19,113 nt of DNA from Desulfobacterales bacterium (lineage in GTDB: Bacteria > Desulfobacterota > Desulfobacteria > Desulfobacterales > Desulfobacteraceae), in assembly GCA_022361535.1 (NCBI GenBank), contig JAKSAU010001205.1:1-19113 (forward strand), read 5' to 3'. A model generated the notes under the pieces. The model was not told where the DNA came from, ran no database searches, and saw only the letters and a program-made list of their open reading frames with translations. Within the stretch, counting starts at the first letter, position 1. The number at the start of each line of letters is the position of its first letter. The position numbers were made by a program, and so were the translations under genes. Positions 1-7,352 of this stretch are shown piece after piece.

Positions 1-470
1 ATACTTTTTTCCGTATCATCCATGGCCATCCGCTTTGGAGTAGACAGCACCATGAACCCGTATCGTAGTGTCTCGTAAATCAATGGCAGGGCAATGGCGC
101 CGCGGCCTGAATAATTTTCAGCAAGAACACAATCCGTACATTCGACTATGGGATCATGAACAGAATATACGTCTTCAGATTCTAAAGTAGCTTTGATGCA
201 CTGGGGAAATTGTTGATGGTCCAACCGTTCTTTCATGGTATCAAACCTGGCGTCAAATCCGGAAGCTGCCAAAAGGGCCACCCTGCCCTGCCCGTCGAAA
301 ATCCCGATCCAGGCATTATAGTAGCCCCTGTCCTTGACCAGAATATCACAGATTCCTTTGATAAGGCGCTCCCGGTCATTTTCACTGACCAGCAACCGTC
401 CGACCTCCCGGATGGCATTGAGCACCACATTCAGGTGCTGAATTTTTTCAATCTGTGTATCTGTACCCAC
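1..470 (-). CDS. GAF-domain signalling protein, partial (runs off left edge)
   Basis: An open minus-strand frame enters the window near position 491 and continues past base 1. The readable part has a short helical linker (IEKIQHLNVVLNAIREVG) followed by a GAF-like domain (LLVSENDRERLIKGICDILV, then YYNAWIGIFD and GRGAIALPLIYE). In deltaproteobacteria this linker-GAF arrangement usually sits between a PAS domain and a histidine kinase core. The start is doubtful: an in-frame TAA lies at 492-494 and no ATG follows, so I chose GTG at 470, which has GGGG about 6 bases upstream. The residues before the linker (VGTDTQ) look like the last strand of a PAS domain, so the gene may have lost its original 5' part. 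The kinase region, if any, lies outside the window. GAF assignment is fairly sure; start and intactness are not. Confidence 0.6.
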   Translation of the reverse strand, partial: MGTDTQIEKIQHLNVVLNAIREVGRLLVSENDRERLIKGICDILVKDRGYYNAWIGIFDGQGRVALLAASGFDARFDTMKERLDHQQFPQCIKATLESEDVYSVHDPIVECTDCVLAENYSGRGAIALPLIYETLRYGFMVLSTPKRMAMDDTEKS

Positions 471-554
471 GCAAACCCCATATTGCGAAAGTTATCTTCG
501 CGGCGTTATTTTCATTACCAAGATGAATATGTTTTTTTGGACATCCTGACAAGC

Positions 555-604
555 AAAAAAAGGCAGATGACTGCAAGCCGATTCACCGGACTGCGCATCT
601 GCCT
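555..604 (-). terminator. Intrinsic terminator after the receiver-PAS histidine kinase
   Basis: On the minus strand, seven bases past the stop codon, AGGCAGATG (596-604) pairs perfectly with CATCTGCCT (561-569) across a 26-base loop and is followed at once by a run of seven T. This closes the long minus-strand signalling block, so the GAF gene to its left needs its own promoter. Confidence 0.8.
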
Positions 605-610
605 CTATAA

Positions 611-2173
611 TTAAACAGGATAGGCGGTTTTGGGAAGGCTTATCGTAAAGTGTGTTCCTTTATCGACTTGAGAATCCACCTTAATGGTACCGTTATGGGC
701 ATCAACAATCCGCTTTACAATGGCAAGTCCTAAACCCGTACCGTTAATGAACCGTGTTTTTTCATTTTTGACCCGGAAAAACTTATCCCAGATCTGCTCT
801 TTGTATTCTTCAGGAATACCAAACCCGGTATCAGCCACATGGAGCATAACATTCTCATCGTTTTGATCGCACCATGCCTCAACTTTTCCATTTTCAGGGG
901 TGTACCGAATTGCATTTGAAATCAGATTGGATAAAACCTCTTCCATGTTATTCCTGTTGGCCAGAACAGAAACACCATCACCTTGTCCCTTAACTGCCAA
1001 AGTGATTGATTTTTCCTCGGCTCTGGATTCGTACAATTTGACATGGTCTTTAATCAAAGCGGTCAAATCCAGCGTTTCCCGATCCTGGTTGATCAAGCCG
1101 GATTCGATTTTAGACAGGTCCAGCAACTCTGAAGCAAGCTCAGTCAGGGAGGTTATTTTAAGAGAGCTTCGTTCAAGAATCTCCCTTTGCTTTTCTGTCA
1201 ATTCTCCTGCCAGTCCGTCCAGAACCACTTTTAGCTGCATCAGTATGGAATTTAACGGGCTTTTAATTTCATGGGCCACCATGGAGACAAAATCTGATTT
1301 GACCTGGTCTTCTTGACGAAGGGCAGTGATATCATGAAAAACTGTTACAGTACCAAGATTCCTGTTAAGCCGGTCTCTGAATGGAATACACCGTATACCG
1401 ATGATAATCTCTTCCTTGTCAGAATCTCCGGGTATTGTAATCTCTTCGGTTATTTCAGCGTAGCTGTCCTCGGGTTGATCAATGGCCTGATCTATCATGG
1501 CAAGGATCCTGGGCTCCTCTACCACTTTGGATACCTCGCTGCCGATGACCTTAATTTTATTGCACCCGATCATTCTTAAAAAAGCTGGGTTGGCTAATGC
1601 AATATGCTTCTGGTGATCCGTGGTCAAAACCCCGTCACGCAGGGTATTGATCATCACCCGCATTCTGGATTTCTCAGTGGTGATATCCTGCAGGGTTTGA
1701 ATGAATTCTATGGCTTTGGTAATGATGACCCTGAGCTCACTTGGTGAAAAGGGTTTTGATAAAAAGTCAAACGCCCCTTTTTTCATGGTTTCAATTGAAT
1801 GCTCCAGCGTGGCATATCCAGTAATTACTATGACCACAGTATCAGGGTGACGGGCCTTGATGTCCGAAAGTACGTCCATGCCTGAAAGACCCGGCATCAT
1901 GAGGTCTAAAAGTACAATGTCAAAATGGGATTTTTTGATCATTTCAAGCCCGGCAGCACCGTTATCAGCCAGTTCCACCTCGCAGCCCTCGCTGGTCAGC
2001 ATACGGCTGCAGGCATCCCTAACCCGTTTTTCATCATCAACTACCAGGACCCGCGGCTTGAAAAAGACATCCTCAATCATCTCTTTAAGAGACGCAGGAG
2101 CCCCTTGAGGAATGGGTTTGGATTGACCGGCCTGGTCACCGGATAAGTTCGTATTTGTGTTTGAGTCGTGCAT
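611..2173 (-). CDS. Hybrid sensor histidine kinase (N-terminal receiver, PAS, HisKA, HATPase)
   Basis: A cytoplasmic 520-residue two-component protein; no membrane segment or signal peptide is seen. Residues 41-155 are a complete receiver: acidic pair D46/D47, phospho-acceptor D90 (LLDLMMPG), T118 and K140. A PAS domain follows at about 170-285. The dimerisation/phosphoacceptor segment carries H301 (VAHEIKSPLN), and the ATP-binding domain shows the N box around N420, the G1 box DTGFGIPEE and the G2 box GTGLGLAIV. A receiver ahead of the kinase suggests it takes phosphate from another kinase, such as the one encoded 71 bases upstream, or controls its own kinase activity. The ATG at 2173 is the only good start. 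It is the last gene of the signalling block, with a terminator directly behind it. Domain calls are secure; the signal and the output are unknown. Confidence 0.92.
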   Translation of the reverse strand: MHDSNTNTNLSGDQAGQSKPIPQGAPASLKEMIEDVFFKPRVLVVDDEKRVRDACSRMLTSEGCEVELADNGAAGLEMIKKSHFDIVLLDLMMPGLSGMDVLSDIKARHPDTVVIVITGYATLEHSIETMKKGAFDFLSKPFSPSELRVIITKAIEFIQTLQDITTEKSRMRVMINTLRDGVLTTDHQKHIALANPAFLRMIGCNKIKVIGSEVSKVVEEPRILAMIDQAIDQPEDSYAEITEEITIPGDSDKEEIIIGIRCIPFRDRLNRNLGTVTVFHDITALRQEDQVKSDFVSMVAHEIKSPLNSILMQLKVVLDGLAGELTEKQREILERSSLKITSLTELASELLDLSKIESGLINQDRETLDLTALIKDHVKLYESRAEEKSITLAVKGQGDGVSVLANRNNMEEVLSNLISNAIRYTPENGKVEAWCDQNDENVMLHVADTGFGIPEEYKEQIWDKFFRVKNEKTRFINGTGLGLAIVKRIVDAHNGTIKVDSQVDKGTHFTISLPKTAYPV

Positions 2174-2244
2174 ATGGTTAATCTCTTTGGATTGCTTTGT
2201 CTTTTTTAGTTAGATACTTAATTTATTGATTTATATCGAATCTG

Positions 2245-3822
2245 TCACATGATCTGTTCCTCGTCTGCACCGGCAGGAGGGCAGAAGGCCATGCCATCTT
2301 CTTTGGGCAGATACAAAGGAAATTCCATAATAAAGGTAGTGCCTTTGGAGCTGGTTTTCTTTACACTGATTTTACCACCATGTTCCTCTATAATACCGTA
2401 TACTATGCTTAAGCCTAGCCCTGTACTTTTGCCCACCTCCTTGGTGGTAAAAAACGGATCAAATATCCTGGACAGGTTTTTAAGGGGAATCCCACGACCT
2501 GTGTCTTTGATCTCCAAAAAGACTTTTTTCATGGTTTTATCCCTGTAGGTGTAAAGACTTATGGTACCAGCACCTTCAATGGCATCAGCAGCGTTCATTA
2601 TCAAGTTGATGATCACCTGGTTAAGCTTGTTGGTATCAGCATTGACCAGCATCATCTCTTCTGAAAGATATTTTTTGATCCGGATATTTTGAAATTTTTT
2701 CTGGTCCCTTAACAATTTAAGACTTTTTAATACAATATCATTGATCTGGATAATGGTTTTGTTTGAATCCGCACTGCGGCTATACACGAGCAGACTTTTA
2801 ACAATATTCCGGCACCGTTGGGCATCTTCAACAATATACCCCAAATCTTCTTTGGCGTTTTCATCAAGATCAGTCCGTTCCATTAGCAGACTGGCATAGA
2901 AAAGCACCCCTGTCAGGGGGTTATTTATCTCATGAGCCACACCAGCGGCCAACTGCCCCAGGGAGGCCATTTTTTCAGACTGGGCAAGCTGCTGCTGGGT
3001 AATTTTAAGTTCTTTTTCCACCTTAATCTTGTCTTTAAGATCGTTATAAATCGCCATGGTGGCGGACTCATTGCCCTTATCATCATAGATAATGGCTGCA
3101 GACATCTCGACTTCTATCTGCTCTCCTTTGGCATTAAGGATTGCGGTACGGGGAATGATGAGTTTTCCTTTACCCCCGATTTTCTCATCCCTGAGCATCC
3201 GCATGATTTCCTTGGCCCGGCCGGGAGGATAAAGCTGCTCCACATGTGAAATCTTTTTGGGTTCATGGTCTAAAATCCCAAATAATTCCTTTGCCACGGA
3301 GTTCATCAATTCGATATTTCCCTGGCGGTCAGCCGCAACAATGGCTGAGGCTGAAGAATATATCACACGGCTGATGAATTCTTTTACCCCGATAAGTTCA
3401 CTTTCAAGGGATTTGGTCCGGGTCACATCCCGGATACTTGAAATGACAAAAGCGACTTCACCATCATCGTCAAAAATTGGTGAAAACACCCTATCTTCCC
3501 ATTTGTATTGCCGCTTAACCGTATAAGAATGAACGTCTTTATCTTTTATTACTTTTGAAATTGGACAGTCTTCAGAATCACAGGGTGTATCCTTGTAAAG
3601 AAAAGAATGGAAACATTTTTTTCCTTTGATATCACTTTCTGTGATTCCATAGGTGTCCAGAAATTTTTTATTTGCACCTACAACTGTTCGGCTGGGATCT
3701 ATTACCACGGACGGATAAGAAAGGGCATCAAATATACGAACACGCCAAAAAAGTTCATCCGGCGCCATAGCGGCTATCTCATTTGAGATGTCCCGCCCTT
3801 TAAAGGAATTGTCGTCGCTCAT
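2245..3822 (-). CDS. PAS-PAS sensor histidine kinase with a cysteine-rich PAS motif
   Basis: A 525-residue cytoplasmic histidine kinase. The first PAS (about 25-135) holds three cysteines in a tight pattern, C70, C81 and C86 (KKCFHSFLYKDTPC then DCP). A second PAS spans about 150-262. A coiled linker (KVEKELKITQQQLAQSEKMA) leads to H297 in GVAHEINNPL, the class of H box found in NtrB-like kinases, and then a full ATPase domain (NLIMNAADAIEGAG, DTGRGIP, GLGLSIV). The start ATG overlaps the stop of the ACT-domain gene (ATGA), so the two are translationally coupled and probably act together. No output domain is present, so the partner is a separate receiver: the free-standing one at 4876-5262 or the N-terminal receiver of the next gene. 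The cysteines suggest metal or redox sensing, but nothing in the sequence proves this. Confidence 0.92.
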   Translation of the reverse strand: MSDDNSFKGRDISNEIAAMAPDELFWRVRIFDALSYPSVVIDPSRTVVGANKKFLDTYGITESDIKGKKCFHSFLYKDTPCDSEDCPISKVIKDKDVHSYTVKRQYKWEDRVFSPIFDDDGEVAFVISSIRDVTRTKSLESELIGVKEFISRVIYSSASAIVAADRQGNIELMNSVAKELFGILDHEPKKISHVEQLYPPGRAKEIMRMLRDEKIGGKGKLIIPRTAILNAKGEQIEVEMSAAIIYDDKGNESATMAIYNDLKDKIKVEKELKITQQQLAQSEKMASLGQLAAGVAHEINNPLTGVLFYASLLMERTDLDENAKEDLGYIVEDAQRCRNIVKSLLVYSRSADSNKTIIQINDIVLKSLKLLRDQKKFQNIRIKKYLSEEMMLVNADTNKLNQVIINLIMNAADAIEGAGTISLYTYRDKTMKKVFLEIKDTGRGIPLKNLSRIFDPFFTTKEVGKSTGLGLSIVYGIIEEHGGKISVKKTSSKGTTFIMEFPLYLPKEDGMAFCPPAGADEEQIM

Positions 3823-4760
3823 GGCTTCTCAAATCCTTTTTCAAGCGCCGGAATGGCAGGTGTGCCTGATCCTGCAGGCAGCACAAGCCCAACGCTTGCA
3901 CCGGTGCATCCAGCGAGTTGGAGATCAAGCCCTGCATTATCAAGACAAGTGGCAGCCGCATTAAAAATTCCAAACCGGTCACCAAAATGGGGGCCGTGAA
4001 AACTGACAAGATCTACCTGTTTCCGGAATGATTCCATGCCGCTAAAATTGATTTCCTGACTTGCACAGTCTTTATCTGTCAGGCCATAAAAATCAAACGT
4101 ATCACTATCTTCGTGTCCGAAAGCCAAGGCAAAATAGAATGACGTACCAAGTTCACCAATTTGTTTGCCTACTTTTTCCAACTGCTCTGCTTTACACCTG
4201 ATCCCTGTCATTGGTAACTCTTTTTCCAAGGCAAACCCATAGGTTTTTATCCGCTCTTCCTGGAAATAGGCCCGGGTTTCCTGGTACCGCTTTTTTACGA
4301 AAGCGGCAGTCTCTTCATGAAATCCAGGTTCATAAGGGGTATGGGTGGGCGGCAGGTCAAAGGTTGTTTCCAGCATAGAAAGGACAGCAGCTTTATCTTC
4401 TTGGTCAACTACAAAGGTCACCATTGCGTTTGATGAAACCATATATAAGAATTGAATTTTATGTTGGCCGAACAAAGATAAAAGAAAGCCTAAAGTGGCA
4501 AGTTTTGAGCCGTGGGGATAAACAGAGATCATGCAGACAGGCCGGGATACCTGACCTTCAGGGACTTCACCTTCAAGACAACAGGATACCGTATACCCGA
4601 GCGCAGTCCTTTCAAGGCCCAGACAAGGCAGATTAATTTCATCCTTGGCAAGGGATTGGTAAAGGACAGCAGTCTGCTGGGAATCCTTATTTTCCGGATA
4701 CTGGCGCAGATGATACATCTGGTGCCCGACCCGGATTCCGTTAATTTTAATTGCACTCAT
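3819..4760 (-). CDS. ACT-domain regulatory protein (aspartokinase-type ACT pair, no kinase domain)
   Basis: About 313 residues and soluble. Two stretches resemble the paired ACT domains of aspartate kinases: about 75-140 (VCMISVYPHGSKLATLGFLL ... VTFVVDQEDKAAVLSMLE) and about 235-300 (VDLVSFHGPHFGDRFGIFNA ... GCTGASVGLVLPA). The aspartokinase catalytic domain is absent, so this should be a ligand-sensing protein rather than an enzyme; ACT domains usually bind amino acids or other small metabolites. I prefer ATG at 4760 (AGG eight bases upstream) over an in-frame GTG at 4778. It is coupled by ATGA overlap to the PAS-PAS kinase, which points to a sensory accessory role for that kinase. The ligand cannot be read from the sequence. 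The middle part (about 145-230) is helical and unrecognised. Confidence 0.7.
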   Translation of the reverse strand: MSAIKINGIRVGHQMYHLRQYPENKDSQQTAVLYQSLAKDEINLPCLGLERTALGYTVSCCLEGEVPEGQVSRPVCMISVYPHGSKLATLGFLLSLFGQHKIQFLYMVSSNAMVTFVVDQEDKAAVLSMLETTFDLPPTHTPYEPGFHEETAAFVKKRYQETRAYFQEERIKTYGFALEKELPMTGIRCKAEQLEKVGKQIGELGTSFYFALAFGHEDSDTFDFYGLTDKDCASQEINFSGMESFRKQVDLVSFHGPHFGDRFGIFNAAATCLDNAGLDLQLAGCTGASVGLVLPAGSGTPAIPALEKGFEKP

Positions 4761-4801
4761 GGGCTGCCTGTCAGACACCCCGGACCGTCAACTATAAAGG
4801 G

Positions 4802-4837
4802 AATCTTCAGACCGGGAATTCACCCGGCCTGAAGATT
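4802..4837 (-). other. Strong hairpin between the receiver gene and the ACT-domain gene
   Basis: Arms AATCTTCAG (4802-4810) and CTGAAGATT (4829-4837), with inner arms CCGGG (4812-4816) and CCCGG (4823-4827), form a 15-pair stem with one mismatch and a six-base loop. On the minus strand it is followed by ATTCCCTTTATAG, a poor T-tract. It may be a weak terminator or attenuator after the receiver gene, or an RNA-processing/stability element; the ACT gene starts about 40 bases further on. Confidence 0.55.
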
Positions 4838-4875
4838 GTATGTTTAATTGTCTTTTCGGCCCTTCGGCGAGTGTC

Positions 4876-5262
4876 TTAACCCAAGTGGTCGTCTACGATT
4901 TCCATCAACGCATCCAGGTCGATGGGTTTGGGCACGTAGTCGTCCGCCAGGGTGGTTTTGCCGTCGTGGTGGGTATAAGAAGTGGTTTTCACTGAATCAG
5001 CAACGGCAGTCAGCAGTACCACAACAATCTCTTTGAGCCCGTCGTCGTTTTTAATTTCCTCACAGACTTCCCACCCATTTTTCCGGGGCATCATGACATC
5101 CAGAATCACAAGGGCAGGCTTTTGAGCTGCAACCTTTTCCATAGCCTCAACACCGTCATAGGCTTTTTCCACTTTATAGGATTTTGCTTCCAATTTCATG
5201 GATACCGCTTCTACCAGATCCGGATCATCGTCAACGACTAAAACCAGTTTGTTTTCACTCAT
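4876..5262 (-). CDS. Single-domain response regulator (CheY-like receiver)
   Basis: 128 residues, the length of an isolated receiver with no output domain. All catalytic positions are present: acidic triplet D11-D13, phospho-acceptor D55 (VILDVMMP), T85 (VVLLTAVAD) and K112 (YVPKP). A loop of about 15 extra residues (SVKTTSYTHHDGKTTLADD) lies between T85 and K112, longer than in CheY, as in some divergent stand-alone receivers. The ATG at 5262 has a good AAAGGAG nine bases upstream. It begins 50 bases after metF in the same direction, so it is probably co-transcribed with the C1/electron-transfer genes, and it precedes the ACT/kinase genes. It could be phosphorylated by either downstream kinase and then act by protein-protein contact. 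The receiver call is secure; the partner is inferred. Confidence 0.93.
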   Translation of the reverse strand: MSENKLVLVVDDDPDLVEAVSMKLEAKSYKVEKAYDGVEAMEKVAAQKPALVILDVMMPRKNGWEVCEEIKNDDGLKEIVVVLLTAVADSVKTTSYTHHDGKTTLADDYVPKPIDLDALMEIVDDHLG

Positions 5263-5312
5263 AGGAAATTCTCCTTTTATTGGGCTAACAAAAGAACGTT
5301 TACCGTTTTTCC

Positions 5313-6236
5313 TTATACCTGAGGCCGGGGATATAGTCCAGCCCCTTCTACCAATTCATGAACCCGCTCTTCCCACTCAATGGCCATAATGTGGAAACCT
5401 GCAACGCCTTTGCATTCTTTAAGGCGTTCCATCTGTTCAATGGCCATTTTAATTCCTTCTTCAGGCTGCTGTTCTTTTGACACACCTTCAAGGCGTTTGA
5501 TAACCTCATCAGGTACGTCCATGCCAGGCACTTTATTTTTCATGTACCGGGCCATGCCTAAAGATTTCATGGGAGTGATACCGGCCAGGATGGCAACTTT
5601 TTCATGAAGGCCGCGGTCAACAACACCTTGCATCCACTCTTCAAATTTGTCCAGGTTGAATATACACTGGGTTTGAATAAAATCAACACCTGCAGCCACT
5701 TTTTTAGCCAGGCGCATTACGCGAAGCTCAAACGGGTCGGCAAATGGGTTGGCTGCAGCACCGACAAACATCTTAGGCGGATTTTTTATATCAGCACCAC
5801 CCTGGAATTTGCCTTCATCGCGCATGTTTTTGACCATATTAATCATATTTACAGAATCAATGTCATAAACCGGTTTGGCAGTTGGATGATCACCAAACTT
5901 GGGATGATCGCCGGACAGACAGAGCATGGTATTGATGCCTAAAGAATAGGCACCGATGATGTCGGCCTGCATGGCCAGACGGTTTCTGTCACGGGAGACC
6001 ATCTGGATAATGGGATCCAAACCCATTTGTTTGATGATTGCCCCACCGGCAATGGAGGACATTCGGACCATGGCGGTCTGATTGTCTGTCACATTGATGC
6101 CATCCACATGATCTTTGATCATATTGGCTTTTTCTTTGACTATTTCTACTCCGCAACCCCTGGGAGGACCTACTTCAGAGGTTACTGCGATATGGCCTGC
6201 GGCCAGTACTTTTTCCAGTCTGCTTTCAGTTTTCAT
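5313..6236 (-). CDS. metF: Methylenetetrahydrofolate reductase (MetF)
   Basis: 307 residues; a TIM-barrel flavoprotein that reduces 5,10-methylene-THF to 5-methyl-THF. In sulfate reducers this serves the methyl branch of the Wood-Ljungdahl pathway or methyl-group assimilation. Residues equivalent by eye to E. coli MetF Glu28, Asp120 and Gln183 are all present: E21 (TSEVGPP), D110 (LSGDHP) and Q190 (FIQTQCIF). The flavin-pocket stretch SRDRNRLAMQADIIGA is clear. It overlaps metV by one base (TAATG) with GGGAGGA upstream, so the two are translationally coupled, as expected for a MetVF complex. The MvhD and HdrA genes just upstream suggest the electrons come through an iron-sulfur/flavin module rather than straight from NADH. 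Function is secure; the electron donor is inferred from context. Confidence 0.93.
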   Translation of the reverse strand: MKTESRLEKVLAAGHIAVTSEVGPPRGCGVEIVKEKANMIKDHVDGINVTDNQTAMVRMSSIAGGAIIKQMGLDPIIQMVSRDRNRLAMQADIIGAYSLGINTMLCLSGDHPKFGDHPTAKPVYDIDSVNMINMVKNMRDEGKFQGGADIKNPPKMFVGAAANPFADPFELRVMRLAKKVAAGVDFIQTQCIFNLDKFEEWMQGVVDRGLHEKVAILAGITPMKSLGMARYMKNKVPGMDVPDEVIKRLEGVSKEQQPEEGIKMAIEQMERLKECKGVAGFHIMAIEWEERVHELVEGAGLYPRPQV

Positions 6237-6898
6237 TATGCCAAGTCCTCCCTGATAATTTTTCTGGGTCCGCCGCCGCCGGCAGGCCGCCAGTCTTTTG
6301 CTGCATTAAGTTCTTCATACCGATCCTGGATGCCCAGCTCTACAAGGCGTTCCCAAATCAGGCGCCATGCACAGTCCACATCAGCACTGATCTCGCACTG
6401 ACCGGCTGATGTGCCGCCGCAGGGACCATTGAGAAGGCTTTTTGAGCACCGGGCTACCGGGCAAATACCGCCGGTAATACCGAGCATGCAGTCACCGCAA
6501 CCTTGGCAGCGTTCAGCCCATACACCCTGGCTGATGGATGCGCCCATAAATTTGGTATTGACCGCAGGAAAAACCGGCACGTTGTAGCGGGAAGCAATTG
6601 TCTGCACACCACAACCACAGGCCATTGAAACGATGGCGTCTACGTCACCGATATAAGAGACTATTTCTTCAACATATTCAGGATCACACTGGCGTTCCAG
6701 AGTGAATTCTTTAATGTCTATTGTTTTTCCCTGTTTCAGACTGTTCAGATGAAGTGCTGAAGCCAGAAGGCCAACCTCTTTTCTGCCGCCTGCCGCACAA
6801 ACAGTTACACATTCATTGCAGCCGACCAGAAGAATTTTGTCATAGGGCGCGATGTACCCGATAATTTCTTGTAAGGGTTTTTGTTCTGCTGTTATCAT
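6236..6898 (-). CDS. metV: MetV, cysteine-rich partner of methylenetetrahydrofolate reductase
   Basis: 220 residues, soluble. The N-terminal half contains CNECVTVC and a MACGCG motif. The C-terminal half carries the signature of the MetF-partner family: CQGCGDC, GGICPVARCSKSLLNGPCGG, then QCE and DCAW. Members of this family are the iron-sulfur subunit that brings electrons to MetF in acetogens and related anaerobes (MetVF). The ATG at 6898 has GGAG eight bases upstream and lies 25 bases after mvhD; its stop overlaps the metF start. The order mvhD-metV-metF resembles the MetVF-Hdr-MvhD cluster of Moorella, although hdrB and hdrC are missing here. Family assignment is strong; the number and type of metal clusters cannot be told from the sequence. 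Confidence 0.88.
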   Translation of the reverse strand: MITAEQKPLQEIIGYIAPYDKILLVGCNECVTVCAAGGRKEVGLLASALHLNSLKQGKTIDIKEFTLERQCDPEYVEEIVSYIGDVDAIVSMACGCGVQTIASRYNVPVFPAVNTKFMGASISQGVWAERCQGCGDCMLGITGGICPVARCSKSLLNGPCGGTSAGQCEISADVDCAWRLIWERLVELGIQDRYEELNAAKDWRPAGGGGPRKIIREDLA

Positions 6899-6923
6899 TT
6901 CTTTTCTCCAAAAGATTTATATT

Positions 6924-7352
6924 TTAGACGGCCTTGCTTGCTGTTTGCTTAACAGGACTCGGGCCCAATTCTTTAATTTTTTCAGTGAATTCACGAGCAG
7001 TTTTGGCAAAATGTTCGCCCATACCCGCAGACATGTTGAGCATGGCCACGCGCTCGGTTTCCCAACCCAGGTCTTCCAAAAATTTTTGGACCCTGGCCAC
7101 GCGGGCTTTAGCCCGAAGGTTGCCGTTTTTAAAATGGCAGTCACCTTCAAGACAGCCGGCCACATACACACCGTCAGCACCTTTTTCAAGCGCTTTCATG
7201 ACATGAATGGCATCTACCTTGCCCGTACAGGGAACCCGGATGATCTTTACGTTGGACGGATAGGAAATCCGTTTGCTGCCGGCCATATCGGCCGCTGTAT
7301 ATGCACAGTAATGACAGCAGAATGCCACAATTTCCGGTTCAAATTTTTCCAT
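6924..7352 (-). CDS. mvhD: MvhD-type [2Fe-2S] electron-transfer subunit
   Basis: 142 residues, the normal size for MvhD (delta subunit of F420-non-reducing hydrogenase, also found without hydrogenase in bacteria). Conserved cysteines appear as CCHYC near the N-terminus, PCTGKVD and GCLEGDCHF; in characterised relatives these hold a [2Fe-2S] cluster that passes electrons to HdrA. The first residues follow the family pattern (PEIVAFCCHYCAYTAADMAG). It starts on an ATG overlapping the hdrA stop (TAATG), showing tight coupling and a probable one-to-one complex. The tail after about residue 125 is alanine/lysine rich and probably disordered. No hydrogenase or formate dehydrogenase gene is in the window, so the electron source is not known. 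Confidence 0.9.
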   Translation of the reverse strand: MEKFEPEIVAFCCHYCAYTAADMAGSKRISYPSNVKIIRVPCTGKVDAIHVMKALEKGADGVYVAGCLEGDCHFKNGNLRAKARVARVQKFLEDLGWETERVAMLNMSAGMGEHFAKTAREFTEKIKELGPSPVKQTASKAV

